Shown piece by piece: positions 28,803 to 38,562 of a stretch of 64,000 nt of DNA (within the stretch, counting starts at the first letter, position 1; each line of letters opens with the position of its first letter). The stretch spans positions 1 to 64,000 of the forward strand of contig NZ_LKDW01000006.1 in NCBI RefSeq assembly GCF_001401805.1, read 5' to 3'. The translations under genes were made by a program, and so were the position numbers. The notes beneath the pieces were generated by a model. It ran no database searches, was not told the origin of the DNA, and worked only from the letters and a program-made list of their open reading frames with translations. The DNA is from Pseudoalteromonas sp. P1-25 (GTDB taxonomy: Bacteria > Pseudomonadota > Gammaproteobacteria > Enterobacterales > Alteromonadaceae).

Positions 28803-29297
28803 ATGAGAAAACTAATTACTGCCATTACACTGATTTTATTAAGCTTTATAAGCTCTGCACAGCAACTCGCTGATGATGACTCATTACCACTATTGCCTGC
28901 AATAACGTTAAACATGGCTGATGGTTCAACCGTTCAAACGCACGATTTATTAGGCCAACCTTACGTTTTACATTTTTGGGCTACGTGGTGTCCATATTGT
29001 AAAAAGCTGCAACCAGCACTTGAAAAAATAAAACACAAAGGCTTAAAGGTCATTGCGGTAAGCTTTAAAGAAGACGACGATGCCAGCCCCGCCAAAGCAA
29101 TAATTGATAGAGGCTATACATTTAAAACAGCTATTAAAGCCGATGCCATAGCAAAACAATTAGGAATCAGAGGCACACCCACTACCTTATTTATTAATAA
29201 AGCTGGGCGTGTAATTTATTTAACCAACACTTCAAACCCTGAAGACGAAAACTTACACGTATATGCCAGGACTTTATTACACGAAGTGAACAACTAA
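28803..29297 (+). CDS. TlpA/ResA-like periplasmic thiol-disulfide oxidoreductase
   Basis: The protein has 164 residues. The signal peptide is about 1-20 (LILLSFISSAQ). The thioredoxin-like domain has the redox motif WCPYC (Cys63 and Cys66) in HFWATWCPYCKKLQP, and the cis-proline region GIRGTPTTLFINKAGRV. Proteins of this type reduce disulfides outside the cytoplasm, for instance in cytochrome c maturation or sulfur stress. The WCPYC motif differs from the WCxPC most common in TlpA, which may shift its redox potential. Its start lies directly behind an 11-bp inverted repeat. Confidence 0.85.
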   Translation: MRKLITAITLILLSFISSAQQLADDDSLPLLPAITLNMADGSTVQTHDLLGQPYVLHFWATWCPYCKKLQPALEKIKHKGLKVIAVSFKEDDDASPAKAIIDRGYTFKTAIKADAIAKQLGIRGTPTTLFINKAGRVIYLTNTSNPEDENLHVYARTLLHEVNN

Positions 29298-29403
29298 GTG
29301 CATAAATACATCTTAATAAATAAACTTACTTGCCCTAACAATAAATCACCAGCTTAGCGCACTTTATACTACACTTTTACCTCATAAATTAATTGAGATT
29401 ATT

Positions 29404-30069
29404 ATGCGTTTACTTCTTACTTTGTTGATCATTACTATAAGCGGATACGCTTTTGCTGAGGAAGAGGCAGCAGAATTGCCACCACTCAACCCCAAATACA
29501 ATGCTGAGCATGCAATAGCACTGGTAAATAAAGGTTCAGGAATTTATGCGTTTAATTTACCCAGTTATAAATTACCGTACGATATACAAGTAGTGTATAG
29601 GATTAAAAACCCTGATGTTGCTTTTTTAGATGTTGTTCGCAACGCAGAGCTAATAACCCTAAAGCCTAAACCGTTTAATATTCAACGCTTAATGCGCGGT
29701 GAAGCAATAACCATTATCGCCGATGTGTACGAAGGCAATTACAAAAATGCAGGTAGCCTAATTTACACAAACCGAACAATAGAAATGAATAAACAGCTGT
29801 ATTCTCGCCAGTTAAAAGATTTAGCTAAAGCCAGCCCCTGGCAAGAATACGACATGATAGACCTAGGCGGCACTGAGCGTATTTATATTCATAAAATTAG
29901 CCAAGCACCTAGTTTTAACCACCTAATTTTTGTGGATTTGGTAAATGCCTGTATGCAAAAATTTAGAACCTCAACTCTCCTTCCTGGCCAGAATGAGTTA
30001 ACGTATAAATTTATAAACTGCGGCACCCTAAAACCTTTGTTTTACGAAGCAGAAAGTTTAAAAAAATAG
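29404..30069 (+). CDS. Exported hypothetical protein (possibly DUF2987)
   Basis: The protein has 221 residues with a signal peptide (LLLTLLIITISGYAFAEE). The mature part is beta-rich with LPYDIQVVYRIKNPDV, DVYEGNYKNAGSLIYT and two C-terminal cysteines (NACMQKF and FINCGTLKP) that could form a disulfide. It resembles short periplasmic DUF2987-type proteins of Shewanella and Vibrio relatives, but I am not certain of that assignment. It ends one base before the convergent MocR gene. Confidence 0.55.
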   Translation: MRLLLTLLIITISGYAFAEEEAAELPPLNPKYNAEHAIALVNKGSGIYAFNLPSYKLPYDIQVVYRIKNPDVAFLDVVRNAELITLKPKPFNIQRLMRGEAITIIADVYEGNYKNAGSLIYTNRTIEMNKQLYSRQLKDLAKASPWQEYDMIDLGGTERIYIHKISQAPSFNHLIFVDLVNACMQKFRTSTLLPGQNELTYKFINCGTLKPLFYEAESLKK

Positions 30070-30070
30070 C

Positions 30071-31531
30071 TTAATAAGCATACTCAGCAATGATATTTAA
30101 TCCCTTTTGCATGGCTTCCTCCGACTGCCCTGCAAATCCTAGGCGCAAGTAACTAAAGTGTTTAGGTTTTAAGCTTCTATAAGAATCGCAAAAATAAAAC
30201 TCTGCTTCTGTTTGCAAATAAATACTGTGCTTGTGTAGGTGCTTTTTAATATTAGCCGTATCTATGTTTAAGTTAACCCACATTGCCATCCCACCATCGG
30301 GCTTTTTATACTCAAGTGATAAACCTTTCGCCTGCAGTGCTTTTAACGACTTATCCATTGCTTCATATCGCTGTTTATAAAGCTTTGTCATACGTTTTAA
30401 ATGACGCTCAAATGCGCCTTCTTTCATAAAGTGTGCTACCGCTAATTGCATTACCACATCGTTTTTATGATTCATGAGTTGCTTCCATGCACTTAATTGC
30501 TCAAGTACTGCAGGTGCAGCACATATGTAGCCTATACGGGCTGCCGAAAACATAATTTTAGAAAACGTAGAGAGATAAATCACTATACCTGCTGGGTCAT
30601 CTGCTGCCATAGGTTGTAACGGGTGGCATTGATAGTGAAACTCATGGTCATAGTCATCCTCTATAATCATTACCCCATGTTGGTAACATAACTGATAAAT
30701 TTGCATACGCCGTGTAGGCGATAAAGTAACAGTTGTCGGGTACTGATGCAGCGGTGTTAAGTACAACATTTTAATTGAGAAGCGACTAAATTGTGTTTTC
30801 AAATCATCAATACATAAGCCAAATTCATCTTGTTTTATATCTACTATTTGTGCGCCACATGCCGCAAAAGCTTTACGCGCTGGTGGATACCCTAACGTCT
30901 CAACCGCAACAAAGTCACCTTTACTTATAAAAGCTTTTGAGATTAAAAATAATGCCTCCTGAGAGCCGTTACATATCAGTAAGTCATTAACTTTAAGATT
31001 ACGTGCTTTGTATAAATAACTACTTACTTGGTGCTTTAACTCGCTCACACCGCTTATATCACCATAATGAAACTTACTGGTATCTACATGATTAAATACA
31101 TAACTTAAAGAACGTTTAAATTCTTTATATGGGAAGCAATTAAGATCAGGGAGTCCACCTGCAAAGTTATATTTAAATTCATTTAAATTCATAGCAGGCG
31201 CGGGCACTGCTAACTTTTTGGTAAATTTGTAAGGTTTAGGGTCAACAACAGGTACTTGCTTTGTGTTAACACTGCTTTGAATTGGTAAGGTTTGTGTTAC
31301 GTTATACCCGCTGCGCTCATTAGATTCCAACCACCCTTCAGCTACCAATAACTGTAAAGCATTCATTATTGTATGGCGGTTTAACTGATAAATTTTTGCC
31401 ATTTCTCTGGCTGAGCTGAGCTTTGTGCCCACCGCTATGTCGCCTTTAATAATTGCGCTGCGAAGTGCTTGCGCTAATTGCAAATATTTTGCTTTGCGTT
31501 GCTCATTAAATTCAATACTTAGCGGCTGCAT
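30071..31531 (-). CDS. MocR/GntR-type regulator with aminotransferase domain
   Basis: The protein has 486 residues. The N-terminal winged helix (about 10-75, RSAIIKGDIAVGTKLSSARE then YQLNRHTIMNALQLLVAEGW) is GntR-type. The C-terminal part (about 115-485) is a fold-type I aminotransferase domain with FAGGLPDLNCFPYKEF, NGSQEALFLI, EDDYDHEFHY, and the PLP lysine in YLSTFSKIMFSAARIGY. MocR proteins use PLP or an aldimine as effector; known members control PLP or GABA genes. It is divergent from the GNAT-PaiB pair with a 106-bp gap containing a likely operator, so it probably controls them. Confidence 0.9.
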   Translation of the reverse strand: MQPLSIEFNEQRKAKYLQLAQALRSAIIKGDIAVGTKLSSAREMAKIYQLNRHTIMNALQLLVAEGWLESNERSGYNVTQTLPIQSSVNTKQVPVVDPKPYKFTKKLAVPAPAMNLNEFKYNFAGGLPDLNCFPYKEFKRSLSYVFNHVDTSKFHYGDISGVSELKHQVSSYLYKARNLKVNDLLICNGSQEALFLISKAFISKGDFVAVETLGYPPARKAFAACGAQIVDIKQDEFGLCIDDLKTQFSRFSIKMLYLTPLHQYPTTVTLSPTRRMQIYQLCYQHGVMIIEDDYDHEFHYQCHPLQPMAADDPAGIVIYLSTFSKIMFSAARIGYICAAPAVLEQLSAWKQLMNHKNDVVMQLAVAHFMKEGAFERHLKRMTKLYKQRYEAMDKSLKALQAKGLSLEYKKPDGGMAMWVNLNIDTANIKKHLHKHSIYLQTEAEFYFCDSYRSLKPKHFSYLRLGFAGQSEEAMQKGLNIIAEYAY

Positions 31532-31544
31532 ATATTCCCTTTAA

Positions 31545-31573
31545 TCTGGTATAGGTAAAAGTTATATTCTGGT
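31545..31573. promoter_or_regulatory. Direct repeat in MocR/GNAT intergenic region (candidate operator)
   Basis: TCTGGT occurs at 31545-31550 and again at 31568-31573, 23 bp apart (about two helical turns) on the same face. MocR regulators commonly bind direct repeats near divergent promoters. Confidence 0.45.
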
Positions 31574-31637
31574 TGTTTTTACTATGCCAAATAAGCGTAC
31601 ATTTATTGCTCTTTAATAGCAAAAAATGGAGCCAGCA

Positions 31638-32213
31638 ATGTTTACTCTGCAAACGCACAAAACAAACAAGGTTATTCTTGAGCCATTAAGCCATAAACAC
31701 TTAAATGGGTTATATAAAGCGGGCCAGCACCCTATTGTGTGGCAATGGGTACTTATTAACTACACTAAAAGTCATGATATTTTAAAGGAGTGGTTTTTAA
31801 CCCAGGCGCAATTTAATAAAAACGAACAAATTGTGTTTGCCATTATCGACAAAGATACTCAGCAGGTAGTGGGTACAACACGATTATTTAAATTGGATAA
31901 ATTCAATTTGAGTGCTGAAATTGGCCACACTTTTATAAGCAATGACTGGCAGCGAACTTACATAAATACACACGCTAAATATTTACTGCTTAAATACGCG
32001 TTTGATGAGCTTAATTTAGTGAGAATTACATTTAATACCCATGAAAAAAATCAAAAATCACGTAACGCAATTATTCGTTTAGGTGCTCACTTTGAAGGGC
32101 TCGCTTATAAAGATAGAAAGCTTAGTGATGGTAGCTATAGAAACACAGCAAAATTTAGCATAGTTGATGAGCAGTGGCCGGATGTAAAATCACAACTAGA
32201 AGAGAGGCTTTAA
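31638..32213 (+). CDS. GNAT family N-acetyltransferase (RimJ/RimL-like)
   Basis: The protein has 191 residues from the ATG at 31638, which has GGAG 6 bases before it; an ATG at 31626 is the alternative. The GNAT core includes VFAIIDKDTQQVVGTTRLF, then AEIGHTFISNDWQRTYIN and the C-terminal NEKNQxSRNAIIRLGA-type motif (HEKNQKSRNAIIRLGAHFEG). It acetylates an amine using acetyl-CoA; the substrate is unknown. The stop and the next ATG share one base (TAATG), so it is co-translated with the PaiB-like protein. Confidence 0.85.
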   Translation: MFTLQTHKTNKVILEPLSHKHLNGLYKAGQHPIVWQWVLINYTKSHDILKEWFLTQAQFNKNEQIVFAIIDKDTQQVVGTTRLFKLDKFNLSAEIGHTFISNDWQRTYINTHAKYLLLKYAFDELNLVRITFNTHEKNQKSRNAIIRLGAHFEGLAYKDRKLSDGSYRNTAKFSIVDEQWPDVKSQLEERL

Positions 32214-32800
32214 TGTACCCACCGATGCATTTTCAGGAAAATGATATAAAACGCTTAAAGGCATTGGTTAGGCAATTTCCGCTAGCGAGTATTTTAATGC
32301 CCAACTCGCAAAGTGACTTAAATACTATATGCCAAGTACCTGTATTATATGAGCCCTCACGGAATATATTTATGGCTCACGTAGCAAAAAATAACCCTCT
32401 GACGCATTGTGATAAACACTCTGTAAAATTACTTTTTAATGGTGACAATTGTTACCTATCTCCCTCTTATAGCAATAATAAAACACTGCCGAGCTGGCTT
32501 TACGCATCGGTGCAAATAACTGCAAAGGTAGTGATTATTAAAAGTGACATTGAGAAAGAAAAAATAATGAATCAACTAACAACCCATTTTGAGCAAACCT
32601 TTAAGCCCATGTGGAATATTAATGATATGCCTATACGCAGTCGCCAAGCAATGTACCAACAATTAAGTTTTATAGAGTTTACTCCCACTCATTGGAGTGG
32701 AAACTTTAAGCTAAGCCAAAATAAATCAGCAGAAATTAGAGCCCAAATAAAAGAAAACCTAAAGCAAGCTCATAAACACTCTATTGCCCAGCTATTTTAG
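32213..32800 (+). CDS. FMN-binding PaiB-type protein
   Basis: The protein has 195 residues from the ATG at 32213; an upstream start in the same frame would overlap the GNAT gene and lacks support. It opens MYPPMHFQENDIKRL, like PaiB, and contains CQVPVLYEPSRNIFMAHVAKNNP and CYLSPSYSNNKTLPSWLY, the usual FMN-site region, and a final MPIRSRQAMYQQL. In Bacillus, PaiA (GNAT) and PaiB (FMN-binding) are paired and affect sporulation and protease genes. The GNAT-PaiB pair behind a MocR regulator suggests a similar polyamine or amine-related role, but this is inference. Confidence 0.85.
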   Translation: MYPPMHFQENDIKRLKALVRQFPLASILMPNSQSDLNTICQVPVLYEPSRNIFMAHVAKNNPLTHCDKHSVKLLFNGDNCYLSPSYSNNKTLPSWLYASVQITAKVVIIKSDIEKEKIMNQLTTHFEQTFKPMWNINDMPIRSRQAMYQQLSFIEFTPTHWSGNFKLSQNKSAEIRAQIKENLKQAHKHSIAQLF

Positions 32801-32805
32801 GCATA

Positions 32806-32832
32806 AAAAAAGGCCCTTTCGAGCCTTTGGAT
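32806..32832 (-). terminator. Rho-independent terminator after cyoE
   Basis: In the minus direction AAAGGC, an 8-base loop, GCCTTT and a T-run. The plus-strand side has only a short T stretch, so it mainly serves the cyo operon. Confidence 0.7.
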
Positions 32833-32859
32833 TAACTTTGGAAATGTAAAGTTTTAAAA

Positions 32860-33744
32860 TTATATTAGTGTAAGCAGTTGTGGCGCTGCACTGTGGTAGT
32901 CAACGGCCATGGCTATACTGAGTGCTGTAATATTTATAATAGAAAAAGCAAACACTTGGCGTGCCCAGCTCGTTAAATTAATATTACGGCGATAGCCACG
33001 CAGTGCCATAAGTAACCACCAAAAGCTGGTAATACACGCCACGGCCATAAAGGCAGCGCCGGTGTAGCCACTTATTGGTAATAGCATGACAACTAAAGCG
33101 TACACAGCAATATAAAGTACAATATGGCGCTTCGCTTTATCAATACCTTGCGCTACGGGTAATACGGGGATACCTGCGGCTTGGTAATCTTTAAAGCGAA
33201 AAATAGCAATGGCATATGAGTGCGGCATTTGCCACAAGCTAAACATAACCAATAATATTAACGCGCCCATATCGAACTGCCCTGTTACAGCGCAGTAACC
33301 TACCACAGGAGGCACAGCGCCTGAAAGACTGCCTACAAACGTGCCATAAACAGAGTTGCGTTTCATGTAAAGGCTATAAACCCCAACATAAATGACATAG
33401 CCAAACGCTGCAAAAAATACCGCGGCTTGTGTGGTGTAAGCAATGAGTAACCCAAAACCTACAACCCCCAACAAAACACCGTGACTCAGTGCAGCAAAGG
33501 CCGACATTTCGCCTGTTACTGTCACCCGCGTACGCGTACGTGCCATGGCTACATCTATGTCTCTATCAATTACATTGTTGATAGCACAGCCCGATGCAAC
33601 CACAAGTGACAAGCCAATAAGCGTAACAACCATTAACCATGGGTCTATATCTCCGCGCGAGGCAAGTAAAAAACCGCCTGCCACGCTAATAAGGTTACCC
33701 ATAATAATGCCCGGCTTAGTCACTGATAAATAACGACGAAACAT
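32860..33744 (-). CDS. cyoE: Protohaem IX farnesyltransferase CyoE (haem O synthase)
   Basis: The protein has 294 residues with about nine membrane segments. The UbiA-type Asp-rich motifs are present: [18 protein letters not shown] near residue 57, and [21 protein letters not shown] text ([17 protein letters not shown]) near 185. It adds a farnesyl group to haem b to give haem O for subunit I. It is the last gene of cyoABCDE, 9 bp after cyoD, and a terminator follows. Confidence 0.96.
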   Translation of the reverse strand: MFRRYLSVTKPGIIMGNLISVAGGFLLASRGDIDPWLMVVTLIGLSLVVASGCAINNVIDRDIDVAMARTRTRVTVTGEMSAFAALSHGVLLGVVGFGLLIAYTTQAAVFFAAFGYVIYVGVYSLYMKRNSVYGTFVGSLSGAVPPVVGYCAVTGQFDMGALILLVMFSLWQMPHSYAIAIFRFKDYQAAGIPVLPVAQGIDKAKRHIVLYIAVYALVVMLLPISGYTGAAFMAVACITSFWWLLMALRGYRRNINLTSWARQVFAFSIINITALSIAMAVDYHSAAPQLLTLI

Positions 33745-33753
33745 CTTTAACTC

Positions 33754-34110
33754 CTAGTACATCATCATTGCGTTAGATTCGTAAATTATCCAAACCGATA
33801 ACCCAACAACCATGACGATAATTAGGGCGCTGAATAAAAATGAAAAGGTACTTGCACGGCCATCTTCTGTCGTAAAATTAAGGTGTAAAAAGTATTTTAA
33901 GTGCACCCAAATTTGTACAATCGCTAAAGTCACAATGCTCCAAAGCGTTGTTACTTTTGAAAAGTCGCCTTCCATTACCATGTAAAACGGTATGGCGGTC
34001 AAAATTATTGATAGCACAAAGCCTATTAAGTACGTTTTAACGCTGCCATGAGATTCATCATGGTGCTCGTTTTGCATTTGCTTTAACGCGTGCGCTTCGC
34101 TGTGGCTCAT
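33754..34110 (-). CDS. cyoD: Cytochrome o ubiquinol oxidase subunit IV CyoD
   Basis: The protein has 118 residues from the ATG at 34110, sharing one base with the cyoC stop (TAATG); a longer frame runs into cyoC. It has a His-rich soluble N-terminus (MQNEHHDESHGSVKT) and three membrane helices (TYLIGFVLSIILTAIPFYMV, IVTLAIVQIWVHLKYFLHL, FSFLFSALIIVMVVGLSVWI). The pattern is that of CyoD/CtaF, which aids assembly of the copper site. Confidence 0.93.
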   Translation of the reverse strand: MSHSEAHALKQMQNEHHDESHGSVKTYLIGFVLSIILTAIPFYMVMEGDFSKVTTLWSIVTLAIVQIWVHLKYFLHLNFTTEDGRASTFSFLFSALIIVMVVGLSVWIIYESNAMMMY

Positions 34111-34745
34111 TACATTGCTCCCATTAAATAAACAACGGTAAATACACAAATCCAAACAATGTCTAAGAAGTGCCAAAATAGGCTTAGGCAGCTTAAACGC
34201 GTTACGGTTGGTTTACCTAAACCACGTTTAGCCACTTCTATCATCATAATACTCATCCAAATTAGACCCGCTGTTACGTGTAAACCATGTAAGCCTACTA
34301 ACGAGAAGAATGAGGTTAAAAAGGCACTTTGCTGTGGACCATTACCGTGCACAATTAAGTGATGAAATTCGTAAATTTCCATGCCTATAAACACAGCGCC
34401 TAAACAAAAGGTGATAAACAACCAGGTGAGTGTGAGTGCCTTTTTTTGCCCTTGTGCGGCAATCATGGCAAAGCCAAAGGTAATACTACTAATAAGTAGC
34501 GCAGCAGTTTCTACTGCAACAAAGTCGAGTTCAAAAATGTCTTTACCTGATACACCGCCGGCTGTGTTCATAAACAGCACGGCGTAAGTGGCAAAAAACG
34601 AGGCAAATAATAGGCAATCGGTCATTAGGTATAACCAAAAGCCAAATATCGTATCGCCCGATGTGTCGTGATGCTCATGTGTATGATCATCGTGCGAGAC
34701 TGAGTCTAAATGGGCATTTTCTACATTCGCAGATAGTGTACTCAC
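34110..34745 (-). CDS. cyoC: Cytochrome o ubiquinol oxidase subunit III CyoC
   Basis: The protein has 211 residues with five membrane helices. The opening is His-rich and soluble ([20 protein letters not shown]), followed by [21 protein letters not shown], typical for CyoC. Later [15 protein letters not shown] and [20 protein letters not shown] are the family signature. The start is GTG at 34745 and overlaps the cyoB stop by 4 bp (GTGA). Confidence 0.95.
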   Translation of the reverse strand: MSTLSANVENAHLDSVSHDDHTHEHHDTSGDTIFGFWLYLMTDCLLFASFFATYAVLFMNTAGGVSGKDIFELDFVAVETAALLISSITFGFAMIAAQGQKKALTLTWLFITFCLGAVFIGMEIYEFHHLIVHGNGPQQSAFLTSFFSLVGLHGLHVTAGLIWMSIMMIEVAKRGLGKPTVTRLSCLSLFWHFLDIVWICVFTVVYLMGAM

Positions 34746-36730
34746 GCGCTTAGCTCCTTATTTCCACTAGAATTATACGCAGCTTCAATACGTGCAATTT
34801 CATCAGGTTGTATATAGTAATCAACATCGCTGGTGTAACAACGCTTAATAAATAAGGCAATTGCGCCAACAAAACCTACAGCGGCTAACCACCAGATGTG
34901 CCAAATCATGGCAAAACAAAATGCTGTTAAACTTGCTGCCATAAATACACCCGCTGAGGTATTTTTAGGCATATGAATTGGGCTGTAGCTTGCTTTTGTT
35001 TTATACGCTTGGCCTTTTTCTTTCATGTCGGTCCAGGCATCAATATCATCAACATGTGGAATAGTGGCAAAGTTGTATACTTGCGGTGGTGAGCTGGTTG
35101 CCCACTCAAGGGTATGTGCGTTCCATGGATCGCCTGTTGTATCGTCAAGTGCTTCGCGGTCTCTAAAGCTAACGAATAACTGCACGGCTTGGAAAATAAT
35201 ACCAAACATAATAATGACAGCACCGCCTGCTGCAATGTATAACCATATGTTCCAATCTGGGTTATTAGTGTGGTTTAAGCGACGAGTCATACCTAAGAAA
35301 CCAAGTACATACAAAGGCATGAACGCCACGAAGAAACCAACTATCCAACACCAAAAAGACGCTTTACCCCATTTTTCGCTAAGCTTAAAGCCCATTGCTT
35401 TAGGGAACCAGAATACAAAACCTGCAAGGTAGCCAAATACAGCGCCACCAATAATTGTGTTATGGAAATGCGCAATTAAGAATAAACTGTTATGCAACAC
35501 GTAATCGGCACCCGGAATAGCCAATAGTACGCCGGTCATACCGCCTACTGTAAAGGTAACCATAAAGCCTAATGTCCAAAGCACCGGAACGCTGATGCGT
35601 AAACGGCCGCGGTAAATGGTAAACAACCAGTTGAATAACTTAACGCCAGTAGGGACGGCAATAACCATGGTCATTACCCCAAAGAACGCATTAACGTTTG
35701 CACTCGACCCCATGGTGAAAAAGTGGTGTAGCCAAACAATAAAACCTAAAATAGAGATTGCACCGCTGGCATACACCATCGATTTGTAACCAAATAAACG
35801 TTTACCGGCAAAGGTTGAGATAATTTCAGAAAAAATGCCAAACGCAGGCAGTACTAAAATATAAACCTCAGGGTGACCCCACGCCCAAAACAGGTTGATG
35901 TACATCATGGCGTTGCCGCCCGCTGCATTGGTAAAAAAATGAAAATCAAGGTAACGGTCAAGCGTTAGCATGCCCAGCACAGCAGTTAAAATAGGGAAAG
36001 AGGCTGCAATTAAGATATTTGCCCATGTACATGCCCATGTAAAAATTGGCATTTTCATTAGGGTCATACCTGGGGCACGCATTTTAAACACAGTAACTAA
36101 AAAGTTTACTGCCGTTAAAAGCGTACCGAGTCCGGATATTTGCAAGGCCCATATATAATAATCGACCCCCACCCCAGGGCTAAAGGTCAGCTCCGAAAGC
36201 GGCGGATACGCCACCCAACCTGTTTTTGCAAACTCACCAAATACAAGCGACAAGTTAATTAAAATGGCGCCGCTGGCTGTAAACCAAAAACTTAAATTAT
36301 TTAAAAATGGAAAAGCAACATCGCGAGCACCAATTTGCAGTGGCAATACAATGTTCATTAGGCCAATCATAAATGGCATAGCCATAAATATGATCATGAT
36401 AACGCCGTGCGCTGTAAATATTTGGTCGTAATGCTCAGGAGGTAAATAACCTGGCGCACCACTGGTAGCAAGTGCTAACTGCGCACGCATCATAATGGCA
36501 TCAGAAAAACCACGAAACAGCATTATTAATGCTAAAAAGATGTACATTACGCCTAAGCGTTTATGATCAACAGAGGTGATCCAGTCGTGCCAAAGCACGC
36601 CCCACTTTTTATATTTAGTAATAAGCCCGGCGATAATAAGCCCGGCAATCGCTATCACCGTCATGGTAACCATTATAATTGGCTCATGAAACGGAATTGC
36701 GTCGAGTGAAAGTTTACCTAAAAACGACAT
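34742..36730 (-). CDS. cyoB: Cytochrome o ubiquinol oxidase subunit I CyoB
   Basis: The protein has 662 residues. Key haem and copper ligands are visible: [15 protein letters not shown] near 105 (haem His), [20 protein letters not shown] near 285 (CuB His with cross-linked Tyr), WLHHFFTMG near 335 (CuB His pair), and [13 protein letters not shown] near 420 (haem ligands). It reduces O2 to water and pumps protons across the inner membrane. The gene begins 2 bp after cyoA. There is a C-terminal extension past the twelve core helices, as in E. coli CyoB (663 aa). Confidence 0.97.
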   Translation of the reverse strand: MSFLGKLSLDAIPFHEPIIMVTMTVIAIAGLIIAGLITKYKKWGVLWHDWITSVDHKRLGVMYIFLALIMLFRGFSDAIMMRAQLALATSGAPGYLPPEHYDQIFTAHGVIMIIFMAMPFMIGLMNIVLPLQIGARDVAFPFLNNLSFWFTASGAILINLSLVFGEFAKTGWVAYPPLSELTFSPGVGVDYYIWALQISGLGTLLTAVNFLVTVFKMRAPGMTLMKMPIFTWACTWANILIAASFPILTAVLGMLTLDRYLDFHFFTNAAGGNAMMYINLFWAWGHPEVYILVLPAFGIFSEIISTFAGKRLFGYKSMVYASGAISILGFIVWLHHFFTMGSSANVNAFFGVMTMVIAVPTGVKLFNWLFTIYRGRLRISVPVLWTLGFMVTFTVGGMTGVLLAIPGADYVLHNSLFLIAHFHNTIIGGAVFGYLAGFVFWFPKAMGFKLSEKWGKASFWCWIVGFFVAFMPLYVLGFLGMTRRLNHTNNPDWNIWLYIAAGGAVIIMFGIIFQAVQLFVSFRDREALDDTTGDPWNAHTLEWATSSPPQVYNFATIPHVDDIDAWTDMKEKGQAYKTKASYSPIHMPKNTSAGVFMAASLTAFCFAMIWHIWWLAAVGFVGAIALFIKRCYTSDVDYYIQPDEIARIEAAYNSSGNKELSA

Positions 36731-36732
36731 TA

Positions 36733-37686
36733 TTATTCCTCGCCCTGGCTGTGAGATAAAGGCATTGCGTGTTTATTCATTTCATGGTGCTTTTTGCTCA
36801 TTTGCCCATGTTCGCTCATCGCTTGATGTTTTTTGTTCATATCGCCATGTGCCTGCATATACTTCATCACAATGGTATGAAATAGGCCGTCGTCGACCTT
36901 GCCATAATAGGCAACAGGATTGTTTTCACTGGCTTTTGCAAGCTCAACATAATTGGCATGAGTGAGGTTGTTAGCATTGGCTTTAACGCTTGTTACCCAC
37001 GTGTCAAAATCAGCTTGTGTTGGGGTGGCAATGGCATTGAACTTCATACCGGTAAAACCTGCGCCACTGTAATTAGCAGAAAAGCCTTTAAATGTACCCG
37101 GCTCGTTTGCGATTAAATGAAGCTTGGTTTCCATGCCTGCCATAGAATAAATTTGACTACCTAGCTGAGGAATAAAAAATGAGTTCATTGTGCTTTGTGA
37201 AGTGATTTTGTATTCAACAGGTACATTAGCCGGAAATACCAATTCATTTACCGTTGCAATACCTTGCTCTGGGTAAATAAATAGCCACTTCCAGTTTAAT
37301 GAAACCACCTCTACAGTGAGGTGCTCGCCTTTACCTTCAATAGGTTTATAGGGGTCTAAGTCTTGGGTAGACTGCCAGGTAATAACACCTAAAATAATAA
37401 CGATAACAATAGGAACAGCCCAAACAACGGCTTCAATCTTATTTGAATGAGCCCATTTTGGTGCATAAATTTCATGATCTTGTGTGTCTCGGTATTTCCA
37501 TGCGAAATACAAAGTCATCACAATAACGGGGATTACTACGAGCAGCATAAGGACAGTAGCAATGATGATTAAGTTTTTCTCATCAATACCTATTTGGCCT
37601 TTTGGATCGAGTATCCCGCCTTTACAGCCTGACAACGCCAGCACCGTACTAGCTAAAGCAATATTACAAAGGTTACGAATTAACAA
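36733..37686 (-). CDS. cyoA: Cytochrome o ubiquinol oxidase subunit II CyoA
   Basis: The protein has 317 residues. The lipobox LALSGC puts the lipidated Cys at 21, then two membrane helices (about 38-62 and 85-108) and a periplasmic cupredoxin-like domain with [23 protein letters not shown] and [17 protein letters not shown]; the CuA ligands are absent, as expected for quinol oxidases. The start is TTG at 37686: no in-frame ATG fits, a stop lies just upstream, and AGGA is 7 bases away. The last 43 residues are a Met/His-rich tail (7 His, 6 Met) that I do not associate with E. coli CyoA. It is the first gene of cyoABCDE. Confidence 0.94.
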   Translation of the reverse strand: MLIRNLCNIALASTVLALSGCKGGILDPKGQIGIDEKNLIIIATVLMLLVVIPVIVMTLYFAWKYRDTQDHEIYAPKWAHSNKIEAVVWAVPIVIVIILGVITWQSTQDLDPYKPIEGKGEHLTVEVVSLNWKWLFIYPEQGIATVNELVFPANVPVEYKITSQSTMNSFFIPQLGSQIYSMAGMETKLHLIANEPGTFKGFSANYSGAGFTGMKFNAIATPTQADFDTWVTSVKANANNLTHANYVELAKASENNPVAYYGKVDDGLFHTIVMKYMQAHGDMNKKHQAMSEHGQMSKKHHEMNKHAMPLSHSQGEE

Positions 37687-37759
37687 GGGAGTATCCTACA
37701 AACCTAGAGTTTTAATTTGCTGCTTTGAATAAAAATTAAGCAACGATTTTTCAATAAAA

Positions 37760-37890
37760 ACCCAAGTTAACTAGCACTAAATTATAAAAATAAAGGGGAC
37801 TGAACCCGCTGCAAGTGGATGCAAAAAATACCTAGCAACAAACCCAGCTTCTAAACGCATTTATATAACGTAATAAAAGTTAACTTGGGT
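37760..37890. repeat. 13-bp inverted repeat upstream of cyoA
   Basis: ACCCAAGTTAACT (37760-37772) and AGTTAACTTGGGT (37878-37890) are perfect reverse complements 105 bp apart. A second palindrome, CGTGTTT-A-AAACACG, lies at 37908-37922. They fall between cyoA and the small membrane gene. Either could be a regulator-binding site for cyo; no further gene is seen in 37687-37996. Confidence 0.5.
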
Positions 37891-37996
37891 GAGTGTTGGT
37901 TGGCTGACGTGTTTAAAACACGCGGCTACATTGCTAATGCAAACTTTAATTATTTACAGCAAGAAAAAATAATTAAAACCAGCAACAAGTGAAGCC

Positions 37997-38422
37997 TTAC
38001 AGACAACCTGTAAAGCTAGGTGGAGCACGACAACCATGTGCAGCGGACACAGGTTGGTGTACTTTTGCCTCGCGAAAAGCGAAAGCGGCTTTACGAAGGA
38101 TTATTCCAGCACGACGCGCCGGAAAAATATGGAACAATAACCAGCAAAGGCCAATGAGTAACTGACTAGATATGATCGGATGAGCTAAAAATTGCGTAAT
38201 GTGCAGCAAAACAGGCTCAACAATAGAGCCATTGCTAAACAACGCTTCAAGCTGAAAGGCATCCTCTAATGCACCACTTAGCAGCATTACCGTATTAAAC
38301 ACTAATAATGTTATAGCGACACACACGCCCTTGCCCGCTTTATTCAAGCGTTCACACGTTTGCGGTTTGCTAGAAGCAAAAGCCGTATTTGTATGATGCA
38401 AAGAAAGTGTGTTCAAAGACAT
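37997..38422 (-). CDS. Hypothetical membrane protein (141 aa), FNR-box preceded
   Basis: The predicted protein has 141 residues with hydrophobic segments near 33-52 (VCVAITLLVFNTVMLLSGAL) and 72-98 (LHITQFLAHPIISSQLLIGLCWLLF), a basic stretch, then a Cys-containing tail (HGCRAPPSFTGCL). I do not recognise a family. TAGG lies 6 bases before the ATG, and an FNR-type box lies about 140 bp upstream, which favours a real, oxygen-regulated gene. It is on the same strand as cyoABCDE but separated by 310 bp. A random open frame remains possible. Confidence 0.5.
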   Translation of the reverse strand: MSLNTLSLHHTNTAFASSKPQTCERLNKAGKGVCVAITLLVFNTVMLLSGALEDAFQLEALFSNGSIVEPVLLHITQFLAHPIISSQLLIGLCWLLFHIFPARRAGIILRKAAFAFREAKVHQPVSAAHGCRAPPSFTGCL

Positions 38423-38562
38423 TAACCTACTAAATGACTAATAACAAAATTAGAGTAATAAAGCGCGCAATGGAAAAATTAAAAAAACATTGCTGCTGTA
38501 AGCCCTAAAACGAGGTGCTAAATACAATCAAACCCGGCTAGCACACATTTACCTAGTGAGAA

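Noticed and set aside
37997-38015. TTACAG...CTGTAA hairpin as a terminator for the 141-aa gene
   Set aside because: The stem is only 6 bp, overlaps the gene's own last codons and has no T-run.
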